DNA of 40,751 nt from Alphaproteobacteria bacterium CG1_02_46_17 (GCA_001871905.1 MNUG01000019.1:1-40751); one strand, 5' to 3'; counted from the first letter of the stretch, positions 1 through 8,281 are shown. A program made the numbers and translations. Notes: generated by a model from the letters alone, not told the origin.

Positions 1-1
1 T

Positions 2-604
2 GATATAAATGGGAGTTTAAGTTCCTTGCGGGTACGTTATGAAGAGTTTGGTAAAAAATTTGATTTGGAGCGTGCGGTTCTAACATTTCAAGGGTCTGTT
101 CCTCCGTCGCCTTATCTGGATATTGTGGCGTCAAATGATACGGGGGATGTGACGGCAAAAATTTTAATCGGGGGGAATGCTGATAAACCATCTATCAAGT
201 TGAGTTCGGTTCCGGAACTGCCGCAAGACGAGATTTTATCGCGTATCCTGTTTGGAACGTCTTCTGCAAAAATCAGTCCGTTTCAGGCAGTACAATTAGC
301 GCAGGCTTTGCAGAGATTTTCAGGAAATTCGACGGGGCCAGCTTTATTTGATCCGATTGGGACATTGCGCAAAGCAACTGGACTGGATGATATTTCGGTT
401 GAAGGGGTTGGAACCAAGGACGCTAAGGTTAGTGCCGGAAAATATATTACCGACAAAGTCTATGTTGATGTCAAACGCGGCGCATCGGAAAATTCAGGAT
501 CAGCCAGTGTGCGGGTTAAAGTTTCTCCGCAAGTTTCTGTCGAGAGTAGTGCAGGGGAGAACGGGTCTGCAGGAGGCAGTGTGTTCTGGGAATGGGAGTA
601 TTAG
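2..604 (+). CDS. tamB: TamB-like translocation/assembly protein, C-terminal end (5' truncated)
   Basis: The frame is open from the left edge, so this is the last 200 residues of a larger protein; a possible TTG at 26 is probably internal. The segment is rich in alternating beta-strand sequence, has the 'LPQDEILSRILFG' region and ends in an aromatic 'FWEWEY', all typical of the TamB (DUF490) C-terminus. TamB is an inner-membrane-anchored periplasmic protein that works with an Omp85 partner (TamA) in outer-membrane protein insertion or lipid transport. The partner gene is not in the window; it would be expected upstream. The stop codon overlaps that of the convergent membrane-protein gene. Family call is fairly secure; the exact subfamily is inferred. 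Confidence 0.8.
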   Translation, partial: DINGSLSSLRVRYEEFGKKFDLERAVLTFQGSVPPSPYLDIVASNDTGDVTAKILIGGNADKPSIKLSSVPELPQDEILSRILFGTSSAKISPFQAVQLAQALQRFSGNSTGPALFDPIGTLRKATGLDDISVEGVGTKDAKVSAGKYITDKVYVDVKRGASENSGSASVRVKVSPQVSVESSAGENGSAGGSVFWEWEY

Positions 605-1191
605 GTGATTAGGACTTTTCGTCTCCATAAAGTATAGAAAACAAAAGTAGCATCACTTATTCCAATTACGAAGGGGTAGAGTGAGGTCGTGATTGTGAGT
701 TCGTTCATGGCAAACAAGGACATGAACATTGCGATAGATGTTAAAAAGAAAGGGATGAGTTTTTCTTCGTGGGGCGCGCCCCAGCTTTTTCTGAAGGTTG
801 GAAAAAATCCCGCAACATTGATAATCGAGATGATGATGACAGACCACTCGGCGGATTGAAAAATATACCATGGTAGCAAGGCGAGAAGAGAGAGTAGCAG
901 TGCCGCTCGATCTATATTGGTGTGGTTTTTATTGCCGTATTTTATGGAGATCATTGTAATCAATCCGCAAAGCAGGGCAATTGACCCAATGGCTCCCGCG
1001 CCTGATCCTGCATTGTCAGATATTTGGGCGGCAAATCCGATCGAGGCCAGAACAGTCCAAACCATCCATGTATATATATGCGGTTTGCTTTGCCCCTTAA
1101 AAATCGAGACAATATACAAGACCAGAGTTATGGAGGCCAGTATTGTGGATGCCGCGCCAATAAGGTCTTGATAGGAAAAATCGGCCATCAT
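601..1191 (-). CDS. Polytopic membrane protein of unknown function (SWEET/PQ-loop-like appearance)
   Basis: A 196-residue protein made of about six or seven hydrophobic segments with short charged loops. The N-terminal half has a 'KPHIYTWMVW' stretch after the second helix, reminiscent of the proline/aromatic motifs in PQ-loop and SemiSWEET transporters. The two halves look loosely repeated. I do not recognise it as a named family, and a transport role is only inference. It begins right after the stop codon of the upstream phosphodiesterase gene (TAA followed at once by ATG ATG), so the two are surely co-transcribed. Its stop codon overlaps that of the convergent tamB gene. Confidence 0.7.
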   Translation of the reverse strand: MMADFSYQDLIGAASTILASITLVLYIVSIFKGQSKPHIYTWMVWTVLASIGFAAQISDNAGSGAGAIGSIALLCGLITMISIKYGNKNHTNIDRAALLLSLLALLPWYIFQSAEWSVIIISIINVAGFFPTFRKSWGAPHEEKLIPFFLTSIAMFMSLFAMNELTITTSLYPFVIGISDATFVFYTLWRRKVLIT

Positions 1192-1938
1192 TTAATGGGC
1201 CTTGAACATATCTTCCGTGATGGTGTCCGGATCGTCGGTGAAGACCGCATCAACACCCCATTGGCGTAGAGTACGGGCCAGCTGTGGATCGTTGATGGTA
1301 TAGGCCAGAATTGGGCGTTCGGTGTCCATGATGGCATCGACCAGATCCCGCGTTGCTGTACGACCGTCAATATTGATCGTGGTTGCGTCCAGATAATCGG
1401 CAAGCTCTGTCCAGTTTTCCATCGGTTCTGATTCCAGCAGCAAGCCACGGTACCAGTCTGCTGCCATGTCCATGGAGGTTTCCAGAGAGACATAGGAGAA
1501 GCTCGAGATCAGGAGGCGGTCGCGGTCATCCCAGATTTGAGATAGGACGTCGAGCATGGCCTCGGCGGTTTCAACTTCGCGCCCCGGGCAGGGTTTGATT
1601 TCCAAATTGACGCCCAAGTCCCGTTGCAAGATGACCTCGATTGCTTCTTCAAGCGTTGGAATTTTTATTCCTGAAAAACTTTCAGAAAACCAGCTTCCTG
1701 CTTCGAGGTCGCAAAGGTCGGCATATTTCATTTCGGCAATCGGGCCGTGGCCGTTGGTGGTGCGATCCAGATCGTCATCATGGAAAATAACCGGCACGGA
1801 ATCTTTGGTCAGCTTGACATCCAGTTCCACCCATTTGCAGCCCATGTCAGCCGCAGTCTGGATGGATTCAATGGTGTTTTCTGGGGCGTAAGCCTTGGCA
1901 CCACGATGACCGATAATGTTAGGGAGTTTCAGGGGCAT
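1192..1938 (-). CDS. ugpQ: Glycerophosphodiester phosphodiesterase (GDPD family)
   Basis: This 248-residue protein hydrolyses glycerophosphodiesters to glycerol 3-phosphate and an alcohol. The family's catalytic set is visible: 'GHRG' with H11 and R12, 'PENT' with E20, E38 and D40 in 'VELDVKLT', and H53 in '[13 protein letters not shown]'. It has no signal peptide, so it is a cytoplasmic UgpQ-type enzyme rather than periplasmic GlpQ. Length agrees with bacterial UgpQ (about 240-250). The following membrane-protein gene starts directly at its stop codon. No ugp transporter genes are nearby, so the symbol rests on domain similarity only. Confidence 0.85.
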   Translation of the reverse strand: MPLKLPNIIGHRGAKAYAPENTIESIQTAADMGCKWVELDVKLTKDSVPVIFHDDDLDRTTNGHGPIAEMKYADLCDLEAGSWFSESFSGIKIPTLEEAIEVILQRDLGVNLEIKPCPGREVETAEAMLDVLSQIWDDRDRLLISSFSYVSLETSMDMAADWYRGLLLESEPMENWTELADYLDATTINIDGRTATRDLVDAIMDTERPILAYTINDPQLARTLRQWGVDAVFTDDPDTITEDMFKAH

Positions 1939-1973
1939 TCTTATCTCTTTTCATTTCTTCACCCACATCTTCA

Positions 1974-2090
1974 CCCCCACCTAAATCCTCCCCCCTGAAG
2001 GGGGAGGACTTGTTCGTGCGTTCCTTTCCCCTGAAGGGGGAGGACTTGTTGTTTTTCCTTCCTCCTTTAGGGGGGAAGGTCAGGATGGGG
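1974..2090. repeat. GC-rich hairpin repeat array, left copy
   Basis: It begins with a 49-bp stretch (1974-2022) that recurs perfectly at 2441-2489. Within it is a hairpin: arms TCCTCCCCC (1986-1994) and GGGGGAGGA (2000-2008) around loop CTGAA. A second, degenerate hairpin follows 36 bp later (2021-2044), then a related C-rich/G-rich pair (about 2059-2090) that runs into the 3' end of the DUF559 gene. The last residues of that protein (FSPPS) are therefore encoded by repeat sequence. Confidence 0.85.
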
Positions 2091-2427
2091 GTGAAAAGGT
2101 TAATTCAATTAAAATTGTTTCCAATACACCATCAATATTGTTCAAGACGTCATTGTTCCAGAAACGGAGGATTTTGTAACCTTCTTTTTTAAGGAAATCT
2201 GTTCTTTTCCTATCCGCTTCTTCGGTATGTTGTCCGCCGTCGATTTCAATGATGAGCTTTGTTTCAAGGCAGACAAAATCAACGACATAGTTGCCTATAA
2301 TCTGCTGTCGTCTGAATTTAAGGTTTTGGATTTGCCGTTGGCGCAGGTGATGCCATATTTTTTGTTCGGCATCGGTCATATTGGTGCGGAGGGATTTTGC
2401 ATGAATAGTAAGATTACTATTTTTCAT
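2080..2427 (-). CDS. DUF559 domain protein (Vsr-like endonuclease fold)
   Basis: The 115-residue protein matches the DUF559 family of small PD-(D/E)XK/Vsr-like nucleases: 'LRTNMTDAEQKIWHHLR' at the N-terminus, then 'VVDFVCLETKLIIEIDGGQH' with the candidate catalytic D and E-x-D residues, and 'LRFWNNDVLNNIDGVLETI' at the C-terminus. The family's biological role is not established. It lies between two arrays of the same GC-rich hairpin repeat, in direct orientation, and its last codons are inside the left array. This looks like one compact unit inserted downstream of pnp. Nuclease activity is inferred from the fold family. Confidence 0.85.
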   Translation of the reverse strand: MKNSNLTIHAKSLRTNMTDAEQKIWHHLRQRQIQNLKFRRQQIIGNYVVDFVCLETKLIIEIDGGQHTEEADRKRTDFLKKEGYKILRFWNNDVLNNIDGVLETILIELTFSPPS

Positions 2428-2440
2428 GGTTGTGTAATTA

Positions 2441-2554
2441 CCCCCACCTAAATCCTCCCCCCTGAAGGGGGAGGACTTGTTCGTGCGTTTCTTCCCCCCT
2501 GAAGGGGGAGGACTTGTTCGTGCGTTTCTTCCCCCCTGAAGGGGGAGGACTTGT
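2441..2554. repeat. GC-rich hairpin repeat array, right copy (three units, 37-bp period)
   Basis: Three copies of a hairpin with loop CTGAA (loops at 2462, 2499 and 2536) recur every 37 bp, joined by a GGACTTGTTCGTGCGTTTCT linker. The first 49 bp equal 1974-2022. The array lies between the DUF559 start codon and the pnp stop codon. In the pnp direction the hairpins lack a strong following T-run, so termination is possible but not evident. Confidence 0.9.
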
Positions 2555-2573
2555 AATGGTATATATTAAAATA

Positions 2574-4718
2574 TTAGCCCGCAGCTTGTTCTTCGTTGCG
2601 TTCTTCTTTTGGTTTTGCTGCGATCGGCTCACCAGTTTCCTGATCGACGCGTTTCATCGACAATTTGATTTTGCCGCGTTCGTCGAATCCGGTGACCATG
2701 ACTTTGACTTCCTGACCTTCGGACACGATGTCGGTGGTTTTTGCCACGCGATGATCGGCGAGTTCGGAAATGTGAACCAGTCCGTCACGGGTTCCCATGA
2801 AATTCACAAAAGCACCGAAATCAACGATCTTCACGACTTTACCGTTATAGACTTTGTTCAGTTCCGGTTCGTCGGTGATGCCCTTGATGATTTCGATCGC
2901 CATGTCAATTGCATTGCCGTCAACAGCAGCAATTTTGATGGTTCCATCATCATCAATGTCGATCTTGGTTCCGGTTCTTTCGATGATGTCACGAATGACT
3001 TTACCGCCGGTCCCGATCACATCACGGATTTTGTCGGTTGGAATAGTCAGCACAGCCATTTGTGGGGCGTGTTGACTGATTTCGCCACGAGATTGGCTCA
3101 AGGCTTTGCTCATTTCGCCGAGGATATGCAGACGACCGTCTTGTGCCTGTTTCAAAGCGATTTTCATGATCTCTTCGGTAATGGACGTAATTTTGATATC
3201 CATTTGAAGAGCGGTAATACCGTCTTTGGTTCCGGCAACTTTGAAGTCCATGTCACCCAAGTGATCTTCATCACCTAGAATGTCGGAAAGAACAGCAAAT
3301 TTCTCATTCTCCTTAATCAGACCCATCGCAATACCAGCCACAGGTTTTATCAGAGGAACACCAGCATCCATCAAGGACAGGGAGGTTCCGCAAACAGTTG
3401 CCATGGAAGATGAACCGTTGGACTCGGTAATTTCAGAAACAACCCGCAAGGTGTACGGAAAGTCTTCGGCAGTTGGTAGCATTGGGTGGATAGCACGCCA
3501 TGCCAGTTTACCGTGACCGATCTCACGACGACCTGTGGCACCCATACGTCCGCATTCGCCAACCGAGTATGGTGGGAAGTTATAGTGCAGCATGAATGTT
3601 TCGCGGTATTCGCCGGTGATCGCGTCAATGACTTGTTCGTCTTGTCCTGTTCCAAGAGTTGTTACAACAACGGCTTGTGTTTCTCCACGGGTGAAGAGGG
3701 CAGAACCGTGAACGCGAGGCAAGAGACCTGCTTCACAAACGATTGGACGAATATCCACGGTAGTACGGCCATCAATACGGGAGCCAGTGTCGAGGATTTG
3801 TCCACGAACAATTTCGGCTTCGAGGTCGTGGCAGATCGCAGAGATTTTGTCTTTGCCAGTTTCATCAGATGCAAATTCGGCAATGGCTGCTTCTTTGACT
3901 GCGCCGACTTTTTCGTAGCGAGCTTGTTTGACTTTTTCTTTGTAAGCATCAGCCAGTTGTCCGGCAAATTTTGCTTTGATTTTTTCGGACAGTGCGACGA
4001 TTACAGGATCTTTTTCAGTTACGTTCCATGGTTCTTTCGCAGCTTGTTCTGCCAGTCCGATGATCCCTTTAATCACAGGTTGGAACGCGTTCCAGCCAGC
4101 CATTACGGCACCGAGCATGATATCTTCCGGCAATTCTTTGGCTTCGGATTCAACCATCAGAACGCCTTCCATGGTTCCGGCAACAACCAGATCCAGTGCA
4201 GAGCCTTCCATTTCGGAAACGGTTGGGTTAACCAGATATTCGCCGTTTTTGTATCCAACACGGCAGCTACCAATTGGCCCCATGAAGGGGATACCGGAAA
4301 TAGTCAGAGCGGCAGAGGCACCGATCAATGCCACCATGTCAGGTGAATGTTCGCCATCATGGGACATACATGTACAAATGATTTGAACTTCGTTGAGGAA
4401 TTGTTCAGGGAACAATGGACGAATTGGACGGTCGATCAGACGGGAAGTCAGCGTTTCATTATCAGATGGTCTGGCTTCGCGTTTGAAAAATCCACCAGGA
4501 ATACGACCTGCGGCATAGAATTTTTCCATGTAATGAACAGACAGCGGGAAAAAGTCTTGGCCTTCTTTAATCGATTTGGAAGCCACGACGGTACAAAGTA
4601 CGGATGTGTCCCCCATGGTTGCTACAACTGCGCCGTCGGCTTGACGGGCTACTTTTCCTGTTTCAAGGATAAGTTTTTTACCTGCAAAATCAATCTCTTT
4701 GCGGAAAACATTAAACAT
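2574..4718 (-). CDS. pnp: Polyribonucleotide nucleotidyltransferase (PNPase)
   Basis: A 714-residue, full-length PNPase, which degrades RNA 3' to 5' by phosphorolysis and acts in the degradosome and RNA quality control. Two RNase PH domains lie at about 1-225 and 310-540, separated by an all-alpha linker. The second has the '[14 protein letters not shown]' metal-binding acidic cluster. A KH domain ('[19 protein letters not shown]') follows, then an S1 domain ('[18 protein letters not shown]'). An AAAGG ribosome site precedes ATG 4718. In most proteobacteria pnp directly follows rpsO; here rpsO lies 4 kb away beyond a block of plus-strand genes, so pnp must have its own promoter. Confidence 0.97.
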   Translation of the reverse strand: MFNVFRKEIDFAGKKLILETGKVARQADGAVVATMGDTSVLCTVVASKSIKEGQDFFPLSVHYMEKFYAAGRIPGGFFKREARPSDNETLTSRLIDRPIRPLFPEQFLNEVQIICTCMSHDGEHSPDMVALIGASAALTISGIPFMGPIGSCRVGYKNGEYLVNPTVSEMEGSALDLVVAGTMEGVLMVESEAKELPEDIMLGAVMAGWNAFQPVIKGIIGLAEQAAKEPWNVTEKDPVIVALSEKIKAKFAGQLADAYKEKVKQARYEKVGAVKEAAIAEFASDETGKDKISAICHDLEAEIVRGQILDTGSRIDGRTTVDIRPIVCEAGLLPRVHGSALFTRGETQAVVVTTLGTGQDEQVIDAITGEYRETFMLHYNFPPYSVGECGRMGATGRREIGHGKLAWRAIHPMLPTAEDFPYTLRVVSEITESNGSSSMATVCGTSLSLMDAGVPLIKPVAGIAMGLIKENEKFAVLSDILGDEDHLGDMDFKVAGTKDGITALQMDIKITSITEEIMKIALKQAQDGRLHILGEMSKALSQSRGEISQHAPQMAVLTIPTDKIRDVIGTGGKVIRDIIERTGTKIDIDDDGTIKIAAVDGNAIDMAIEIIKGITDEPELNKVYNGKVVKIVDFGAFVNFMGTRDGLVHISELADHRVAKTTDIVSEGQEVKVMVTGFDERGKIKLSMKRVDQETGEPIAAKPKEERNEEQAAG

Positions 4719-5097
4719 TTAGATTACCTTTCATATATGTATCAAAATTCAGCAAATCTTCCCCTATGGAAGTTCGCTGTGTGAGAAAGCAGAGTTTTGG
4801 GGATTTCGGTGGACACTAAATAACAGCAATTTCGTGCCTGTTATCAACCGTCAACCGATCTGGCCAATGACCCGCTTTTTCTGGCGACTCTTGTCGCATG
4901 AGAGGGGGAAGATGTCAAGAATTACAGGGAATCCTCATTTTATTCTGGCGATTAACATAAGTATTATTGAATGAAAAAACTTGAAAAGTCTGCCCGAAAG
5001 GTGTTTTTTGGGTCGTGAGCATAAAAAACGAAAGTTATATACAAAAACATGAATGCTCGGGGTTTGGTTTTACATCTATTAGAAAAGGGACTTTTTC
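4719..5097. other. Divergent intergenic region between pnp and a secreted-protein gene
   Basis: The 379 bp contain no convincing gene. On the minus strand (pnp side) there is a TTGATA / GTTATT pair with 17-bp spacing that could be the pnp promoter. It overlaps a 7-bp inverted repeat at 4820-4844. Closer to pnp, 4753-4778 can fold into an imperfect hairpin in the leader. On the plus side an AAGGGA ribosome site precedes ATG 5098. The plus-strand promoter could not be assigned. Confidence 0.4.
4820..4844. promoter_or_regulatory. Inverted repeat ATAACAG-N11-CTGTTAT in the presumed pnp promoter
   Basis: Perfect 7-bp arms at 4820-4826 and 4838-4844. On the minus strand it overlaps a candidate -35 (TTGATA) and -10 (GTTATT), so a repressor could sit there. 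Only the symmetry is observed; the function is inferred. Confidence 0.35.
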
Positions 5098-5670
5098 ATG
5101 AAAAAAATGACTTTGAACGCGGCCGTTCTCGCCGGTGCGGCTTTTGCTTTTTCTGCGCTTCCTTCATACTCTGCCGCTGAAGACGCTCCTGAAGCGCCTC
5201 CGGCTGTTCCGGAAAATCTGGAAAAGCAATTAACAGAATCGTGGGAAAGCTTGCAGGAAAAATTTAAGAAGGTGGCGGTTGTAAAAGTAACAGTTTCTCG
5301 AGATTTTCATGCTTTTACAAACCCGAACTTCCCAGCGCCTGAGCGGGACTTAATGTGTTCGGTTTACGGGTCAGGTCTTGTTTCGAATAATATCAAAGAA
5401 AGTGCCATGGGCTTTGCACAAACGTATCAAAACTTTCTTGGGCTGTTGAAACAGGGTGAAGTCGCGATGAGTCCGGAGTTTGCCAAACAACTGAGTTCAA
5501 TGCCACAACATGCTATGGGAGCTGTGAATTCGTCAGTACAGCAGGCCAACGTTATTGTTGGGGTTTGTCAGGCAGCATCCCAAGCGCCGGGCCAGTCCGA
5601 GAACAAATCGGAACCCAAAAAACAGGGAACCATTCCTTATTCTGCTGAAAGCATAAGATTTGATATCTGA
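5098..5670 (+). CDS. Secreted protein of unknown function
   Basis: 190 residues. The first 26 or so form a classical signal peptide: KK, a hydrophobic Ala/Val/Leu core, then 'SYSAAED' with likely cleavage after an Ala. The mature protein has a proline/alanine-rich start, a helical 'LEKQLTESWESLQEKFKKV' segment, then two cysteines (in 'DLMCSVYG' and 'VGVCQAA') that could form a disulfide. The tail is lysine- and glutamate-rich. I recognise no family. An AAGGGA site precedes the ATG. It stands alone ahead of gpmA, and a 15-bp palindrome (TGATATC-T-GATATCA, 5661-5675) covers its stop codon. Confidence 0.75.
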   Translation: MKKMTLNAAVLAGAAFAFSALPSYSAAEDAPEAPPAVPENLEKQLTESWESLQEKFKKVAVVKVTVSRDFHAFTNPNFPAPERDLMCSVYGSGLVSNNIKESAMGFAQTYQNFLGLLKQGEVAMSPEFAKQLSSMPQHAMGAVNSSVQQANVIVGVCQAASQAPGQSENKSEPKKQGTIPYSAESIRFDI

Positions 5671-5706
5671 TATCATTTTGTTCATTGATTTAGATTTTGT
5701 TATTCG

Positions 5707-5744
5707 ATACTCCTGAGAGCATAATTAACCGCTTTCAGGAGTAT
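5707..5744 (+). promoter_or_regulatory. 10-bp inverted repeat covering the gpmA ribosome binding site
   Basis: Arms ATACTCCTGA (5707-5716) and TCAGGAGTAT (5735-5744) are perfectly complementary around an 18-nt loop. The right arm contains the AGGAG ribosome site 7 nt before ATG 5749. In RNA the left arm would mask that site; in DNA it is a two-fold symmetric site. The pairing is certain; the regulation is inferred. Confidence 0.6.
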
Positions 5745-5748
5745 TCTT

Positions 5749-6390
5749 ATGTCGAAGTCCTATCTTGTTTTGATGCGTCACGGGCAAAGCCAATGGAATT
5801 TGGAAAACCGTTTTACGGGGTTTCATAATATTGAGCTGTCCGCCCAAGGGATTGCCGAAGCCAAGCTATCCGGTGGGAATTTGAAAAAGGCAGGGATTGA
5901 TTTTGATCTGGTTTATACCTCTACCTTGCAGCGCGCCTATACAACTGCTGAAATCGCCCTTAAAGAGGCCGGACAAGATGCTCTGATTGCTGGCATGATT
6001 AAGCATGATGATTTGCGCGAACGTGATTACGGTGATTTGACCGGATTGAACAAAGATGAAACCAGAGAAAAATACGGAGCCGAGCAGGTGCATATCTGGC
6101 GCCGTTCTTATGATGTCCAGCCTCCGGGTGGCGAAAGTTTGCAAGATGTCGTTGAAAATCGCGTCCGCCCATATTTTGAAAGCTCCATCAAACCACAAAT
6201 GGATGCGGGAAAAAATATTCTGGTGGCGGCCCATGGCAATTCACTGAGAGCGCTCTTGATTATTCTGGGTGAAAATACCCCTGAGAATATCAATGAAACT
6301 GAAATTCCGACAGGTTCGCCGTTGGTTCTGGAATATGAGAATGGCAAGCGCATTGCCAAATATTATCTGGCGGACAAGCTGGCGGCATAA
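5749..6390 (+). CDS. gpmA: 2,3-bisphosphoglycerate-dependent phosphoglycerate mutase
   Basis: A 213-residue histidine-phosphatase-superfamily enzyme interconverting 3- and 2-phosphoglycerate in glycolysis and gluconeogenesis. The signature 'LMRHGQSQWN' holds R10 and the phospho-accepting H11. 'LRERDYGDLTG' supplies E91 and 'AAHGNSLRALL' the second catalytic H162. It is shorter than the roughly 250-residue E. coli enzyme, like the short alphaproteobacterial form. The start codon is preceded by AGGAG with 7-nt spacing, inside the inverted repeat at 5707-5744. Its TAA overlaps the next ATG by one base, so it is coupled to the cation transporter gene. Confidence 0.93.
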   Translation: MSKSYLVLMRHGQSQWNLENRFTGFHNIELSAQGIAEAKLSGGNLKKAGIDFDLVYTSTLQRAYTTAEIALKEAGQDALIAGMIKHDDLRERDYGDLTGLNKDETREKYGAEQVHIWRRSYDVQPPGGESLQDVVENRVRPYFESSIKPQMDAGKNILVAAHGNSLRALLIILGENTPENINETEIPTGSPLVLEYENGKRIAKYYLADKLAA

Positions 6391-7304
6391 TGACGGATCA
6401 TCACGATTGTCATCATCATTCATCTCATCAGCATTCCCATCATCATCATGGTGATGGGAATTTGACGTGGGCATTTGCTGTCAATGTCTTGTTATCTGTT
6501 GTGCAAGTCGTGGGTGGAGTTTTATCCGGATCACTGGCGTTGGTGGCCGATGCTTTGCACAACCTTTCCGATGCGGCATCTTTGCTGATGGCTTTGATTG
6601 CCCAAAAAATCGGGCGACGTAAGCCGGATGCCAAGCGGACATATGGTTATAAAAAAGTTGAAACGCTTTCGGCCTATACCAATTACGTTGTTCTGGTCTT
6701 GATTTCTCTCTGGTTGGCAATGGAAGCCATTACAAGATTTTTCTCACATGAGCCTGTGGCCGGATGGACGGTGATCTGGATTGCGGTTCTGGCGGTCGGG
6801 GTTAATCTGAGGACTGTGGCGTTGACGTATCGCGGTGCAAAGGAGTCCCAAAATGTGCGGGCAGCCTATCTTCATAATCTGGGGGATGCGTTGTCATCGG
6901 TCGGAGTGATTATTGCGGGTGTTCTCATTGTTTCGTTTGATTGGCAATGGGCTGACCCACTGATTACCCTGATTATTTCCGGATATATTCTGGTTCATGT
7001 TGTGCGTGAGATTCCTGTTGTTGCTAATATCCTGATTGATGGAAATCAGGATGATAGTCTCACCGAAAAAATCAGGTTGGGAATTTTGTCTGTCGATGGA
7101 GTTGATGGGTTGCATCATTTCCATGTCCGCGCTCTGGATGAACATCGCTGTGCTGTTGAAGCTCATGTGGTTATGAAACAGGGAATAGGTGCGGATGAAT
7201 TGCGCATCAGGATTAAAAAAGTCCTGCAGGATCAATATCAGGTTGATCACGCTTTTCTGGAGATTGAGTCTGTTGATTGTGGCGAGCGAGGGTGTCATAC
7301 ATAA
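6390..7304 (+). CDS. Cation diffusion facilitator (Zn2+/Co2+/Cd2+ efflux) transporter
   Basis: 304-residue inner-membrane CDF antiporter that exports divalent metal in exchange for protons. The cytoplasmic N-terminus is strongly His-rich (about ten His in the first 22 residues), as in zinc members. Six membrane segments follow, with the paired metal-site motifs 'VADALHNLSDAASL' in helix 2 and 'LHNLGDALSSVGV' in helix 5. The C-terminal cytoplasmic domain (about 210-304) has the ferredoxin-like fold pattern 'GVDGLHHFHVRALDEHRCAVEAHV' region. It resembles CzcD/ZitB; zinc as substrate is inferred. It is translationally coupled to gpmA (TAATG overlap), with no visible metal-regulator gene nearby. 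Confidence 0.92.
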   Translation: MTDHHDCHHHSSHQHSHHHHGDGNLTWAFAVNVLLSVVQVVGGVLSGSLALVADALHNLSDAASLLMALIAQKIGRRKPDAKRTYGYKKVETLSAYTNYVVLVLISLWLAMEAITRFFSHEPVAGWTVIWIAVLAVGVNLRTVALTYRGAKESQNVRAAYLHNLGDALSSVGVIIAGVLIVSFDWQWADPLITLIISGYILVHVVREIPVVANILIDGNQDDSLTEKIRLGILSVDGVDGLHHFHVRALDEHRCAVEAHVVMKQGIGADELRIRIKKVLQDQYQVDHAFLEIESVDCGERGCHT

Positions 7305-7307
7305 AAA

Positions 7308-8192
7308 ATGATCGGGATTTTCTTTACCCTCGCCTGTAGTGTTGTCGCTGCGTTTTATTTCATCTGTAATGATTTCTTTAGTATTCGTGGAGACGTCTTT
7401 GTCTTCTGGCGATCTGTTTTGGCAACAATGATGATGTTGCCGCTTGTCCCCTTTTTGAATTGGGATTATGAGCCGACTTTCTTTTTGTTGGCAGCTGGAG
7501 CTGCGCTTTTTGCAGCAGCAGGGGATATGCTGACATTCAATGCTTCGCGGGTATATTCTGCTTCCGCTATTGCGCGGGTGTCCCAGTTTAGAAATGTCAT
7601 CCTGTTTTGTTTATGGCCTTTGATTGTCACCGGATATTGGGATCGTTTATCCTCCAATCTTTATATCCTGTTCGGGAGTTTTTTCCTGATTGTTGCGACG
7701 GCAGTTGTCATGTTCAAAATGCGTAAGAACGCCGTGGGGATGAAGGTCATCTTTGCGTCACTGCCCATTATATTTTGCATCGGTGTCTCAGATATTTTCT
7801 TTACTTTGGGAATAGGGCAGACATCGTCGTGGAATATGATGATTGTTATTGCGATTGTTTTTTCGAGCGTGATGTCTGTGGCGTCGGGAGGGTGGTTGTT
7901 GGGATATCGCGCCATAGGACGGCCCGTCGATATTTTTCATGGAAAATGGTTGAAAGCAGGGATGATAAATGGAGCCTTATTTATAGGCGTTGTGGTGCTT
8001 AAAGGATTTGCGTTGTCTTATCTTGAAAATCCCGGATTGTTTGGTGCTATGCTGGCGGTTTATACGCTTTGGTTATATCTCCTGCATAAATACTGGATGA
8101 AGAGGGAAGACCATTCTGACCCACGTCTTGGCTTTGTTCTGGTCATCTGCAGTATTGCCCTCGGTATTCTTTCTGCTTATATACCAAAGTAA
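7308..8192 (+). CDS. EamA/DMT-superfamily-like membrane transporter
   Basis: A 294-residue protein with about ten hydrophobic helices arranged as two similar halves, the layout of drug/metabolite (EamA) transporters. Helix 3-4 has 'FNASRVYSASAIARVSQFRNV', the equivalent of the conserved region after the first repeat. The substrate cannot be told. It starts three bases after the cation transporter gene and is followed by an intrinsic terminator, so gpmA, the CDF gene and this gene look like one transcription unit. Confidence 0.75.
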   Translation: MIGIFFTLACSVVAAFYFICNDFFSIRGDVFVFWRSVLATMMMLPLVPFLNWDYEPTFFLLAAGAALFAAAGDMLTFNASRVYSASAIARVSQFRNVILFCLWPLIVTGYWDRLSSNLYILFGSFFLIVATAVVMFKMRKNAVGMKVIFASLPIIFCIGVSDIFFTLGIGQTSSWNMMIVIAIVFSSVMSVASGGWLLGYRAIGRPVDIFHGKWLKAGMINGALFIGVVVLKGFALSYLENPGLFGAMLAVYTLWLYLLHKYWMKREDHSDPRLGFVLVICSIALGILSAYIPK

Positions 8193-8206
8193 CAAGCTTT
8201 TATTTC

Positions 8207-8231
8207 ACTCTTTCCCATTAAGAGTTTTTTT
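8207..8231 (+). terminator. Rho-independent terminator after the gpmA transcription unit
   Basis: Stem ACTCTT/AAGAGT (8207-8212, 8220-8225), 7-nt loop, then a run of seven T ending at 8231. The stem is short, so strength may be moderate. Confidence 0.65.
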
Positions 8232-8281
8232 GTTTTTCTAGCATAGAATATCCTGATCTTGATTTGGAAAAGAGGATATAA

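Noticed and set aside
1974-2554. The regularly spaced hairpin units as a CRISPR array.
   Set aside because: The 37-bp units have near-identical linkers, not unique spacers, and no cas genes are present.
2438-2632. A 64-codon minus-strand frame across the right repeat array.
   Set aside because: It overlaps the pnp 3' end out of frame, and its proline/glycine-rich sequence is just translated repeat.
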